Source: JACKCB01 sp964452775
GTDB lineage: Bacteria > Chloroflexota > Anaerolineae > Promineifilales > Promineifilaceae
Length of the DNA: 64,000 bases
Direction: 5' to 3'
NCBI GenBank assembly: GCA_964452775.1
Contig: CAYVQP010000011.1
Span: forward strand, 1 to 64,000
The notes beneath the pieces are model-generated. The model ran no database searches, had not been told where the DNA came from, and worked only from the letters and a program-made list of their open reading frames with translations. The translations under genes and the position numbers were made by a program. Each line of letters opens with the position of its first letter. The first letter of the stretch is position 1. This document shows, piece after piece, positions 23,550-33,130 of this stretch.

Positions 23550-26102
23550 ATGCAAATTGACCTGGAGCTCTTCCGGCGTACGGTAACCGTTTCGGACAAT
23601 ACCCGGATCAGTTTGATTGAGATCAGCCCGCAAGCGCCGCTGGGGACTCTGATCTTCCTGCACGGCTTTGGGGGCAATGCGCGCCAGTGGCAATATCAGG
23701 TGGAGGCGTTCGCCGATCGCTATCGGGTCATTGTGCCGGATATTCGCGGGCATGGACGCTCGCTTACTCCGGCTACCGATTTCAGCATGCAGCGTTTGCT
23801 GGCTGACCTGGAGGAACTCCTGACGGCGCGCAAAGTACAGGAGCCGTTCGTATTGGCGGGCCATTCATTCGGCGGCGCAATTGCCACCGATTTCGTCCTG
23901 GCCCACCCGGAGAAGGTCAGCCGGCTGCTGCTGATCGCCACGACCGGCGAGTACGAGATCGTCTGGCTATACCGGCAGGCGTTCCTGCTGCCGGCCCCGG
24001 TGTTAGCGGCGTTCCAACCGCTGGTCAAGCGGCTGGTACGCGCCTCGGCGGTCAGCCTCAAGCATCTCTATTGGCAGACCCTGTACTCCTGGCGCGGATG
24101 GGATAAGTACGGGCAATTGCGCGTGCCCGCCCTGGTGATCACCGGCGAGCGAGACGCGGTGTTCCCCAGGGCCACCTTTGAGCGGGTCGGCGAGCTGATC
24201 CCGGATGCGGAGGTGATTAACGTGGGCGCTTCGGCGCACATGGTCATGCTGGAACGGCGGGACGCCGTCAACCGGGCGATTGAGCGCTTCATTGAGGTCA
24301 GCCAACGCTTCGCCGGTTGGCGCGACGACATGGACCCCGGCATCAGTCGCTTGCTGGCCGAACGCCCCTGGCTGGTGCACTATGAGTCCGGCGTGCCGCA
24401 CACGATCGCCGTACCGCGCTTGACCATGACCCGGCTGTTCGACCGCGCCGTGGAGCGTTTTCCTTCCCGGCCGGCGATGTACTTTCAGGGCAAGCAGATC
24501 ACTTACCACACGATGGGCGTCCAGGTCAAGCGGCTGGCGGCGGCGCTCCACGCGCAGGGAATCGCAGCCGGCGATCGGGTGATCATTCTACTGCCCAATT
24601 TGCCGCATCTGGTCATCGCCTACCATGCTATTTTGCGCCTGGGGGCGGTAGTGGTGATGTGTAACCCGCGCGCCGAGGAAAGCGATCTCATCAGCCAGGC
24701 GCAGGAATCCGGCGCAGAATCGCTGATTACTCTGGCCCAGTTCCAGAAAAAGGCGCTGGCCATCAAGGGGCGGAGCCAGGTTAACCATGTCATCTACGCG
24801 GAGGTGCTCGATTACCTGCCGTTCGTGAAACGACTTGCGTTGTTTTTCAAGCCGGCCAAGCGAGCGGAGCTTCAGCCCAGGGTTCCGCTCGGAGCACAGG
24901 AGGTGAGCTGGCGCACGCTGTTAAGGCATCGTTCGGGAGCGCAATTGCCGGAGTTGGAGCAGTCGCCGGAAGAGTTGGCGATGATCCCCTTCACCGGCGG
25001 AACGACCGACCGGCCGAAGGGGATCATGCTCAGCCACCGCAACCTGGTGGCCAACACCTTCCAGACCCGCGCCTGGCTGACCGACGCGCACGAGGGCAAC
25101 GAGGTAATCCTCTGCGCGGTGCCCTTCAGTCACGTATATGGAATGACAGCGGGGATGAATCTGGCTATTTCCCTGGGGGCGGCAATGGTCTTACTGCCCA
25201 CATTTGAGGTGCGCGAAGTCCTGGAGCACATCCGCAAATATCGCCCCGGCTTCTTTCCCGGCGTGCCGCCGATGTACATGGCGATCAATCGCTTCCCGGA
25301 TGTGCGCCGCTACGATATCGAATCAATCCGCGCCTGTCTGTGCGGCGCGGCTCCCCTGCCGATTGAGGTGAAAGAGCGCTTCGAGAAACTGACCAAGGGT
25401 AAGCTGGTTGAAGGGTACGGTCTCAGCGAAGCTACCACGGTGACCCATGCCAATCCACTGTACGGCATGAATCGGACCGGCTCCATCGGCATCCCCGTGC
25501 CCAATACGGAGGCGCGGATCATTGATCTGCAGACCGGCGTCCCGCTGCCGCCCGGCCAGGTGGGTGAGCTGATCATTCGCGGCCCGCAGGTGATGATGGG
25601 CTACTGGGGTAATCCGGAAGCCGTCCGCACAATTCTGACCGAGGATGGCTGGCTGCATACGAATGATGTGGCCCGGATGGATGAAGACGGCTACTTTCAG
25701 ATCATCAGTCGCCGGCAGGATGTGTGGCAGACGGATGATAGATCCATCGCCTTCCCCAGGGATGTGGAAGAAGTCATCTACGAGCTGCCGCAAGTGCAGG
25801 AGGTCGTGGTGGTGGGCATCGCGAACCGCCCGGTTGCCTTTGTCTGCGTGGAGGACGGAGCCTGGTTGCCCGCGCGAACCATAATCGCCTATTGCGAGCG
25901 TCGCCTGCCGGCTGATCGCGTGCCGCGCAAGATCATTTTTGTCCGCGAATTTCCCCGGACGTTAATTGGGAAGGTGTTACGCCGGGAGCTGGTCAGCGCC
26001 TACGCGCAGCGAGTAGAGGCTGCCGGTGCGGGAACAGTCGGTGAGCACATGAGCGAGATTGAGCCGGATGAACCGGCCGGAGATGGAGCACAAATCAGAT
26101 GA
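23550..26102 (+). CDS. Alpha/beta-hydrolase fused to an acyl-CoA synthetase (AMP-forming)
   Basis: 850 residues in two enzymes. Residues 1-255 are an alpha/beta-hydrolase: LHGFGGNARQW oxyanion loop, nucleophile elbow GHSFGGA, and a late histidine in GASAHMVMLER. Residues 290-830 are an adenylate-forming ligase: PFTGGTTDRPKGIMLSH P-loop, GYGLSEATT, TNDVARMDEDGY and the C-terminal FPRTLIGKVLRREL with the catalytic lysine. The hinge motif reads SRRQDVW where GRxKD is usual. It could hydrolyse an ester and activate the released acid to acyl-CoA (inference). It overlaps the next gene by ATGA. Confidence 0.88.
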   Translation: MQIDLELFRRTVTVSDNTRISLIEISPQAPLGTLIFLHGFGGNARQWQYQVEAFADRYRVIVPDIRGHGRSLTPATDFSMQRLLADLEELLTARKVQEPFVLAGHSFGGAIATDFVLAHPEKVSRLLLIATTGEYEIVWLYRQAFLLPAPVLAAFQPLVKRLVRASAVSLKHLYWQTLYSWRGWDKYGQLRVPALVITGERDAVFPRATFERVGELIPDAEVINVGASAHMVMLERRDAVNRAIERFIEVSQRFAGWRDDMDPGISRLLAERPWLVHYESGVPHTIAVPRLTMTRLFDRAVERFPSRPAMYFQGKQITYHTMGVQVKRLAAALHAQGIAAGDRVIILLPNLPHLVIAYHAILRLGAVVVMCNPRAEESDLISQAQESGAESLITLAQFQKKALAIKGRSQVNHVIYAEVLDYLPFVKRLALFFKPAKRAELQPRVPLGAQEVSWRTLLRHRSGAQLPELEQSPEELAMIPFTGGTTDRPKGIMLSHRNLVANTFQTRAWLTDAHEGNEVILCAVPFSHVYGMTAGMNLAISLGAAMVLLPTFEVREVLEHIRKYRPGFFPGVPPMYMAINRFPDVRRYDIESIRACLCGAAPLPIEVKERFEKLTKGKLVEGYGLSEATTVTHANPLYGMNRTGSIGIPVPNTEARIIDLQTGVPLPPGQVGELIIRGPQVMMGYWGNPEAVRTILTEDGWLHTNDVARMDEDGYFQIISRRQDVWQTDDRSIAFPRDVEEVIYELPQVQEVVVVGIANRPVAFVCVEDGAWLPARTIIAYCERRLPADRVPRKIIFVREFPRTLIGKVLRRELVSAYAQRVEAAGAGTVGEHMSEIEPDEPAGDGAQIR

Positions 26103-28024
26103 CCACATTGCCGGTAACAAAGATGACCCTGTACAAGCACGGGGTAGGTTTCTTTGAGCGACGCGCGCAGTTTAGCGGAACAGAAGCGGCGCTCTCTTTC
26201 CGCGTCGAGGAAATGAACGATATTTTGAAGAGCCTGACGGCTATTGATTGGGGAGCCGGCCAGGTGTTGGGGGTCGGATATGCCACGCCGCAGGACAAGG
26301 AGGCGTTGCTGGCCGGCAGCTCGATCCGCCTGGACGACCAGCGCAGTCTGCGCGACCTGTTGATCTGCCTTCGCGGGCGGCAGGTTTCTCTGCTGCTGGA
26401 CCAGGATGAAGCGTGGGCAGGAACGCTGGTTGGCATTGACGAGCCGCTGGCGCGACAACCGCTAGATTCGGCGCTGGTATCACTGCTGCAAGCGGAGAGT
26501 GATAGCGTGCTGACCGTCCCACTGGCGCGCGTGCGCGGCGTTCAATTGCAGGATGAGCAGGCAGCGACCGACCTGCGCTTCTTTCTGCAGACCTCGCTGA
26601 GCCAGGAAGCTTACCGGCAGGTGAACATTTCGCTCTCGGACGGGGATCATGATCTTTCGGTAAGCTATGTCGCGCCGGCCCCCACCTGGCGGGTCAGCTA
26701 TCGCATCGTCGCCGACCCGGAAGCGGAGGGCGGTCCCTCCGCCTTGCTCTTTGCCTGGGGCATTTTCGACAATCGCATGGAGGAGGATTTGCAGGAGATA
26801 TCGCTATCGCTGGTCGCCGGCATGCCCATCTCCTTCGTCTATGACCTGTACACGCCTTTCACGCCGGAGCGGCCGGTCGTGGAGGAAGAGGCCCGTGTGG
26901 CGGCCGGGCCGGTGGAGTTTCGGGCCGCCATGATGCCCGCAGCCCCCATGATGGCTGACATGGCTTCCATGGAGTCGAGGTCGCTAGTTGCACCGGCATC
27001 GGCATCGCCTCGCATGCAACGCAAGGCGATGCTGGAGACGACCGCGCCCGCCGCCTCCGGCGAAGCGTTGGGCGAGCTATTTCAGTACAACATCACCACG
27101 CCGGTGACCGTCCGTCGCGGCCAATCGGCGATGGTGCCAATCATTGCCGCTGACCTGCCCTACCGCAAGGAGCTGCTCTACAATGGGCAGCAATTGCCGG
27201 CGCATCCGGTGGCCACAATGCGCTTTCACAACGGTTCCGGGCTGACGTTGGAGCGCGGGCCGGTCACGGTGATAGACAGCGGTGAGTACGTCGGCGAGGC
27301 GATCTTGCCGTTCACCAGCAGGGAAGGAGACTTCAACGTCCCTTACGCTGTAGAGCTGGGCGTCACCATTCATGAGGACGGCGGCAGCGCCCGGAAGATC
27401 AGCGAGCTGCAGATCAGGGGGGCCTATCTGGTCATTGAGGAATGGAATATCCTCTGGCAGGAGTATCGGGCGGTCAACAACACGGACGAGGTGAAGAGTA
27501 TCCTGGTTGAACACCCCCGACAGACGGACTACGATCTCTTCGACAGCCCGAAGCCGGCCGAGACGACTGATTTGCACTATCGCTTTGAAGTGCAGCCGGC
27601 GGCCCACTCGGAAGCGAAGATGCGCGTGCAGACGCGACGACTGATCAGCCGGCGCGAACAGCTGGAACGACAATCCTATGCCCAGTTACAGCGCTACTTG
27701 CAGCAGGGCTTGCTGGACCGGGAACGTTTTAACCAGGTGGCCGAGCTGCTGCGCCTGTGGGAGCAAATTGGCGACGCTGAGAGCCAGCAAAAGGAAGTGG
27801 ACCAGGAACGGCAACAGATTTTCAAGGCGCAACAACAGATTCAAGGGAACATGAGCGCCCTGGGCCAATCCGGGCGCGAGGGCGCTCTGCGCACCCGCTA
27901 CGTGAGCCAGCTTGAGAGCCACGAAGAGCGATTGCGCGAGATCGGCGATGAGGAACGGCGGCTGAAACAGCTTGTCGAGGAATTGAAGGATACGATCAAC
28001 AAGAAGCTGGCGTCGCTGTCGTGA
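26099..28024 (+). CDS. DUF4139-family protein
   Basis: 641 residues, no signal peptide. The N-terminus (TKMTLYKHGVGFFERRAQFSG) and the central segment (YVAPAPTWRVSYRIV, then FDNRMEEDLQEISLSLVAG) fit the DUF4139 beta-rich family. Residues about 510-641 are strongly charged and predicted to be coiled coil (QLERQSYAQLQRYLQQ, EEELKDTINKK-like). The biochemical function of the family is unknown. Its start overlaps the hydrolase-ligase stop, so the two are coupled. Confidence 0.75.
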   Translation: MTTLPVTKMTLYKHGVGFFERRAQFSGTEAALSFRVEEMNDILKSLTAIDWGAGQVLGVGYATPQDKEALLAGSSIRLDDQRSLRDLLICLRGRQVSLLLDQDEAWAGTLVGIDEPLARQPLDSALVSLLQAESDSVLTVPLARVRGVQLQDEQAATDLRFFLQTSLSQEAYRQVNISLSDGDHDLSVSYVAPAPTWRVSYRIVADPEAEGGPSALLFAWGIFDNRMEEDLQEISLSLVAGMPISFVYDLYTPFTPERPVVEEEARVAAGPVEFRAAMMPAAPMMADMASMESRSLVAPASASPRMQRKAMLETTAPAASGEALGELFQYNITTPVTVRRGQSAMVPIIAADLPYRKELLYNGQQLPAHPVATMRFHNGSGLTLERGPVTVIDSGEYVGEAILPFTSREGDFNVPYAVELGVTIHEDGGSARKISELQIRGAYLVIEEWNILWQEYRAVNNTDEVKSILVEHPRQTDYDLFDSPKPAETTDLHYRFEVQPAAHSEAKMRVQTRRLISRREQLERQSYAQLQRYLQQGLLDRERFNQVAELLRLWEQIGDAESQQKEVDQERQQIFKAQQQIQGNMSALGQSGREGALRTRYVSQLESHEERLREIGDEERRLKQLVEELKDTINKKLASLS

Positions 28025-28064
28025 GCCGGCGAACATTGGCCGGCGCCGGCTAACAGGAGTAGGA

Positions 28065-29096
28065 ATGGAGCTTGAGCGACCGGATCTCACCGGCTTGCCC
28101 CTTGAAGTGGTTGACTACATCGAAGCGCTGGAAGCGGAGTTGCTGCACGGCGGGCGCAGCAAGGCTGCCGCCCAGTTGGAAGAGAGTGAAGCGCCGACCA
28201 GCCAACAGGTGATCACGATTACGGCTGACGGCATGGGCAAGCGTACGCCGCGCCACCTGTACAGCCGGCAACGGCGGGGCGGCATGGGTGTTTTTGGCCT
28301 GGACGTGGTCAATGATAACCCGCCGGCTCACCTGGGCGTGGCGGACCTGGTCGAAAATTTGTTGTTGTTGACTGATCGCGGACGGGCATTCCATTTGCCC
28401 GTAGAGAAGATCCTGGAGACAGAAGTTCGTGGCCGGGGTGCGCCGCTAGGGTCCGGCTTTTCGCTGGGCCGGGAGGAGCGCGTGGTTGCCGTTCTCCCGC
28501 AGGAGGATACCCGGTCACTGGTCTTAGCCAGCGAGCGCGGTTGGGTCAGGCGCTACCGAGCCAGCTTTGTGGGCGCCGCCATGTATCAGGGCACGTCGCT
28601 GCATGACATCGCTCAGGGCGGCCTGCTGACCGCGGCGTGCTGGAGCCACAGCGAGGACGATCTCTTTCTGGCTACAGAGAAGGGGCAGGCATTGCGCTTT
28701 CCTGGACAACACGTCCGCGATCGCCGCGGTTGCCTGGGCATCCGGCTGGAGGAAGGGGATCGCCTGGTTGCCGTGACGCCGGTCAGCGAGCAGAGCGGCG
28801 TGTTCATGCTCGGGGCCGACGGCATCGGCACGATCCGGCTGATGGCCGGCTTTCGGGCGACCAAAGCGCCCGGCGCCGGCGGCAAGGTAGCGATCAAGTC
28901 GGATAAGGTTATCGGCGTAGTGACGATCGCCGAGGCTGACGATCTGTTTGTCATTTCTCGCCTGGGGAAGATCATCCGCTTTGCCGCGCAGGAAGTGCCG
29001 GCCAAGACCGGCGTTGTGCAGGGAGTTAACATAATCAATCTGCGCGCAGATGAGGCCGTTGCGCTGGCCGCCGGGCGTCTGGCGACGGCGCAATAG
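28065..29096 (+). CDS. Free-standing DNA gyrase A C-terminal-domain (beta-pinwheel) protein
   Basis: 343 residues. From about residue 45 it shows repeated blades of the GyrA C-terminal type (LLLLTDRGRAFHLPV, LVLASERGWVRRYRAS, LFLATEKGQALRFP, LFVISRLGKIIRF). A GyrA-box-like QRRGGMG stands at residues 69-75; the canonical box is QRRGGRG. There is no N-terminal breakage-reunion domain and no catalytic tyrosine region. It may wrap DNA or modulate gyrase. Residues 1-45 are acidic and unrelated. It lies 40 bp after the DUF4139 gene. Confidence 0.85.
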   Translation: MELERPDLTGLPLEVVDYIEALEAELLHGGRSKAAAQLEESEAPTSQQVITITADGMGKRTPRHLYSRQRRGGMGVFGLDVVNDNPPAHLGVADLVENLLLLTDRGRAFHLPVEKILETEVRGRGAPLGSGFSLGREERVVAVLPQEDTRSLVLASERGWVRRYRASFVGAAMYQGTSLHDIAQGGLLTAACWSHSEDDLFLATEKGQALRFPGQHVRDRRGCLGIRLEEGDRLVAVTPVSEQSGVFMLGADGIGTIRLMAGFRATKAPGAGGKVAIKSDKVIGVVTIAEADDLFVISRLGKIIRFAAQEVPAKTGVVQGVNIINLRADEAVALAAGRLATAQ

Positions 29097-29121
29097 GCGG
29101 CGACTTGCCGGCTGACCTTGG

Positions 29122-29898
29122 ATGGCGCTTGCGCGAACTCTTTGTGGAAATCCTGCAGGTATTGCCGCAATGGAACTGAAGGGACCAGCGGGGCCTTGCC
29201 CCCAGGTGAATCGCGCCCAATTGCTGCTTCAATTACACGCTGAGATTCGCGCCTGCCGGCGCTGCCTGGATGCCGGCTATGACATCGCGCCGGGCGCGGT
29301 GTTCAGCGGCAACGATCAGGCGCGGGTGATGCTCATCGGCCAGGCGCCGGGTGTGACCGAGGCGACGGTGAAGCGGCCATTTAATGCGGGCAGCGGACGC
29401 CGGCTCTTTCAGTGGTTAGCGGCTGCCGGTTGGGAGGAGGAGGAGTTTCGTCGCCGGCATTACATGACGGCGGTCACCAAATGCTATCCGGGCAAGAGCC
29501 CTAACGGTAAAGGAGATCGCGTGCCCTCGCGAGAGGAACAGACGCTGTGCCGGCCCTTCCTGGAGCGGGAGTGGGCGCTGATTGACCCTCAGCTGGTGCT
29601 TGTCGTTGGCAAACTGGCGATTGGACTCTTTTTCCCGGCAGGCGCAACGCTGCAGCAACTCGTCGGCTCAGTGAGCTACTTCCCGCCGGGAAGCCTGACC
29701 GGGCCCGGCCGGCTTGACCTTAGCGCCGCGGTGCGCTATGAGCAGTTTGACGCGCCGCCGCCGATGGAGGGGCGTTGGTTGGTTCCGCTGCCCCACCCAT
29801 CCGGGGCCAGCCTATGGCATAATAGGCCGGAAAATCAGGCGCTGATTGAGCGCACGATCCGGCTGCTGGCCGAGCTTCGTATCACCTATGACCTTTGA
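29122..29898 (+). CDS. Uracil-DNA glycosylase family protein, Fe-S type
   Basis: 258 residues (242 if ATG 29170 is used). Motif 1 GQAPGVTE, then PFNAGSGRRLFQWL, and the C-terminal HPSGAS loop are those of the UDG superfamily. Four cysteines (ACRRC, KCYPG, LCRPF) are spaced as in the 4Fe-4S families 4 and 5. It would remove uracil or deaminated bases from DNA. The final 13 bp overlap the end of the convergent lon gene. Confidence 0.88.
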   Translation: MALARTLCGNPAGIAAMELKGPAGPCPQVNRAQLLLQLHAEIRACRRCLDAGYDIAPGAVFSGNDQARVMLIGQAPGVTEATVKRPFNAGSGRRLFQWLAAAGWEEEEFRRRHYMTAVTKCYPGKSPNGKGDRVPSREEQTLCRPFLEREWALIDPQLVLVVGKLAIGLFFPAGATLQQLVGSVSYFPPGSLTGPGRLDLSAAVRYEQFDAPPPMEGRWLVPLPHPSGASLWHNRPENQALIERTIRLLAELRITYDL

Positions 29899-32315
29899 TT
29901 AACGCCCGCCGCCTGCAGGGGCCGGTCGGGGTAGGTCCCGCCCGTTACCGGCGGGATGATCACTTTGCCTCTTGCCCCTTCCTCGACTTCCACAGAGACC
30001 GGGGGAGCAATGGAATCGAGCAGCGCCAGCTGTAACACCTCGTCCAGATGACTCACCGGCACCAGGTTAAGGTCCTGGCGAATGCGTTCCGGCAGATCGG
30101 GAATATCCCTGGCATTTTCCTTCGGTAGTAGGACGGTGCGGATGCCGGCGCGGTGGGCGGCAATTGTCTTGGCCTTTAACCCGCCGATGGCCAGCACTTT
30201 GCCGCGCAGGGTGACCTCGCCGGTCATGGCAACGTCGCGGCGGACCGGCCTTCTGCAAAAGGCGGAGATGATGGCCGTAGCCATCGCAATGCCGGCGCTG
30301 GGGCCATCCTTCGGCGTGGCGCCGGAAGGAACGTGGATGTGAATATTGACGCGGTCAAACACCGCCGGCTCCAGTCCCAGGAGACGGGCGTTGGCGCGGG
30401 CGTAGGTCAGGGCGGCCTGAGCGCTCTCCTGCATGACATCGCCCAACGAGCCGGTCAGCGTTACCTGACCATGACCTTCGCTGAGTCCGACTTCGATAGC
30501 CATGATGTCGCCGCCGTAGCCGGTTACCGCCAGGCCGGTGGAAACGCCGACCTCATCCCTCTCTTCCGCCATGCCGAAGGTGAACTTCTCCGGGCCGAGG
30601 AACTCCTCGACCAGCGCGTCGTTGACGGTGAACGGCCCCGGCTGATCGCCGGCGATGCGCACGGCAAGCTTGCGCACGACGGTACCGATATTGCGCTCCA
30701 ACTGGCGCACACCCGCCTCATGGGTGTAATAGCGGATCATCTTGCGCAAGGCCGCCTCCTCGAAGACGACATCGGACTCAGCGATGCCGTGCCCGGCGGT
30801 TTGCTTCTTTATCAAGAAGCCTTTGGCGATCTCTACCTTCTCATCCTCGATATAGCCGGGCATGCTGATTGATTCCATCCGGTCAAATAGGGCCGGGGGA
30901 ATCGTTCCCGTCGTGTTAGAGGTTGTGATAAAGATCACCTGGCTCAGATCGAACGGCACTTCCATATAATGATCGGTGAACGAATGGTTCTGTTCGGGAT
31001 CCAGCACCTCTAGCAGCGCTGAGCTGGGGTCGCCCCGCCAGTCTGCTCCGACCTTGTCTATTTCGTCCAAGACTATCACCGGGTTCCGTGTTTTGACATC
31101 CCGCAGCGCGCGGATAATGCGGCCGGGGATGGCCCCAATGTAGGTGCGCCGGTGGCCCCGAATCTCGGCCTCGTCGCGAACGCCGCCCAGGCTGATGCGG
31201 GTGACTTTCCGGCCCATCGCCCGAGCCACCGAGGTGGCGATGGAAGTCTTACCGACTCCCGGCGGGCCGTTCAGGTTGATGATCGCCCCTTTCATCTTGT
31301 TGCCGGCCAGCTTACGCACGGCCACATACTCTACGATGCGGTCCTTAACGTCTTCCAGGCCGAAATGGTCTTCATTCAGCACATCGCGGACGTGTTGGAT
31401 GTCCAGGTTGTCCTCGGTCAGATTGCTCCAGGGCAACTCAACCAGCCACTCCAGATACGTGCGAATGACGCTGGCTTCGGCGGTGTTGCCGCCCTGCTGT
31501 TCCAGGCGTTGCAGCTCAGCGAAGGCTCTTGTCTGGACTTCCTCCGGCATGCCGGCGGCCTCAATCTTCCGGCGCAGCTCCTCAATGAGATTGTCGCCGT
31601 CTTCGCCAAGCTCTTTGCGGATCACCTTCATCTGCTCGCGGAGCAGGAAGTCGCGCTGCAACTTTTCAGTACCTTCGCGCGCTTCCTTCTGGATATGCTG
31701 GCGAAGGTCGGCGATGATGATTTCCTGTCGCAGGTAGGTGCTAACCAGTTCCAGGCGCTCAACACCATGGGGATTGGCAAGCAGCTCGATTTCCTGGTCA
31801 AAGGGGATATTCAGCAGTCCCGCCACATAGTCCGCCAGGTCGCCGGCGGATTTGTGGCCGCGCATGGTAGTCATCACCTGCCGGTTGACCTCGCCCATCA
31901 TCTCGGCATATTCTTCCACGGCGGCCATCACTTCGGCCATCAACTCCTCCGGCTGGCCGTCGCTCTGGTCTTCAATTTCATGATACACGCCGAATAGATA
32001 CGGCTCAGAGCTCAATAGGCTGTCAAAGGCAACCCGGTGATGCAACTCGACCAGCATCTGCACTCCCGCGTGTGGGGTGCGCATCACATCACGGACCGTC
32101 GCCAGGATTCCGACGGGCAACAAGTCCTCGGTCGTGGGGTCTTCAATTTCGCCGTCATATTGCACGAGAATCAGGATATCGCCGCCGTTCTTGACTGCCG
32201 CCTGGGCGGCGGCCAGCGAGCGTGTTCGCCCAATTGCAATAGTGGTCGTCGTTCCGGGAAAAACGACGCCGCCGCGCAGGGGTACAATGGGTAGGCTCAG
32301 CTCTTTTTCTTCCAT
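29886..32315 (-). CDS. lon: ATP-dependent protease Lon
   Basis: 809 residues from ATG 32315, chosen by AAGGAGA 5 nt upstream; the frame is open 21 codons further. The substrate-binding N-domain starts LPIVPLRGGVVFPG. The AAA module has Walker A GPPGVGKTS and Walker B PVIVLDEIDKV. The protease domain has the Ser-Lys dyad in PKDGPSAGIAMA and TGEVTLRGKVLAIGGLKAK. Lon degrades misfolded and regulatory proteins in the cytosol. It is transcribed on the same strand as the two-component pair, 169 bp downstream of it. Confidence 0.96.
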   Translation of the reverse strand: MEEKELSLPIVPLRGGVVFPGTTTTIAIGRTRSLAAAQAAVKNGGDILILVQYDGEIEDPTTEDLLPVGILATVRDVMRTPHAGVQMLVELHHRVAFDSLLSSEPYLFGVYHEIEDQSDGQPEELMAEVMAAVEEYAEMMGEVNRQVMTTMRGHKSAGDLADYVAGLLNIPFDQEIELLANPHGVERLELVSTYLRQEIIIADLRQHIQKEAREGTEKLQRDFLLREQMKVIRKELGEDGDNLIEELRRKIEAAGMPEEVQTRAFAELQRLEQQGGNTAEASVIRTYLEWLVELPWSNLTEDNLDIQHVRDVLNEDHFGLEDVKDRIVEYVAVRKLAGNKMKGAIINLNGPPGVGKTSIATSVARAMGRKVTRISLGGVRDEAEIRGHRRTYIGAIPGRIIRALRDVKTRNPVIVLDEIDKVGADWRGDPSSALLEVLDPEQNHSFTDHYMEVPFDLSQVIFITTSNTTGTIPPALFDRMESISMPGYIEDEKVEIAKGFLIKKQTAGHGIAESDVVFEEAALRKMIRYYTHEAGVRQLERNIGTVVRKLAVRIAGDQPGPFTVNDALVEEFLGPEKFTFGMAEERDEVGVSTGLAVTGYGGDIMAIEVGLSEGHGQVTLTGSLGDVMQESAQAALTYARANARLLGLEPAVFDRVNIHIHVPSGATPKDGPSAGIAMATAIISAFCRRPVRRDVAMTGEVTLRGKVLAIGGLKAKTIAAHRAGIRTVLLPKENARDIPDLPERIRQDLNLVPVSHLDEVLQLALLDSIAPPVSVEVEEGARGKVIIPPVTGGTYPDRPLQAAGVNQRS

Positions 32316-32484
32316 TACGGTCTCCTTGCTCAGTGACGAGAGGCTGCTCTTACGGAGCGAATTCTCGTCCCGCGTCACGTGAAGAACTGTGGCTCAGAGG
32401 AAGCCAGGGAACTAATTCTATTGGGGCGGCATGTGGCCAACAATAGGCCGGCGTAGGAATAGCGTTAGAAAAGGAAGCCGAAGA

Positions 32485-33126
32485 TTAGAGGCCCAGCGAA
32501 CGCTTTTGCGAGAGCAGCGCCGCTTCTACCCGGCTACGCACCTGCAATTTCTGCAATACATTGGTCATGTAATGTTTGACGGTCTTTTCGGCCAGGAACA
32601 GACGATCGCCAATTTCCCGATTGGTTAGTCCCTGCCCGACGAGCATCAAGATCTCCTGCTCCCGCTCGGTCAGCGAACTCAGCGGGTCCGGCTGCTGGGT
32701 TGATGTCATCTCGAAGAGTATGCTGCCGGCGAGATTGGGCGAAATGTATACGTCGCCATCAGCGACTGAGCGCACCGCATGCACCAGGGTGCGGGCTGAA
32801 ACCCCTTTCAATACGTAACCCCTGGCCCCGGCCTTTAGCGCGGCCATCAAGTCATCCTGATCTTCGGAGACGGTGAGCATGATGATCCGCACCACAGGGC
32901 ATGTTGCGCCGATCCGTTGGGCGGCGGCGATGCCGCCCATGCCGGGCATGGCAATGTCCAGCAGCAACACATCCGGCATCTTCTCGCCGACAAGTCGAAT
33001 TGCTTCCTCGCCGGTCCCCGCCTGACCGAGCAGTTCGATGTCGTCTTCGGCGGCAAATGATTGGGCGACTCCATTACGAAAGAGGGGGTGATCATCGGCA
33101 ATGATCAGGCGGATCTTGTCGCTCAT
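32485..33126 (-). CDS. NarL/LuxR-family response regulator
   Basis: 213 residues from ATG 33126. The receiver has the acidic pair ADDHPLF, the phospho-acceptor D57 in LLLDIAMPGMGG, and the lysine in YVLKGVSA. The C-terminal LuxR helix-turn-helix is complete (LTEREQEILMLVGQGLTNREI, then AEKTVKHYMTNVLQKL). It follows the kinase gene by 4 bp, so it is its cognate regulator. Targets are unknown; lon and the secreted protein nearby are candidates (inference). Confidence 0.95.
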   Translation of the reverse strand: MSDKIRLIIADDHPLFRNGVAQSFAAEDDIELLGQAGTGEEAIRLVGEKMPDVLLLDIAMPGMGGIAAAQRIGATCPVVRIIMLTVSEDQDDLMAALKAGARGYVLKGVSARTLVHAVRSVADGDVYISPNLAGSILFEMTSTQQPDPLSSLTEREQEILMLVGQGLTNREIGDRLFLAEKTVKHYMTNVLQKLQVRSRVEAALLSQKRSLGL

Positions 33127-33130
33127 ATTG

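Noticed and set aside
31152..31997. 281-codon forward frame inside lon
   Set aside because: Antisense shadow of a complete lon gene.
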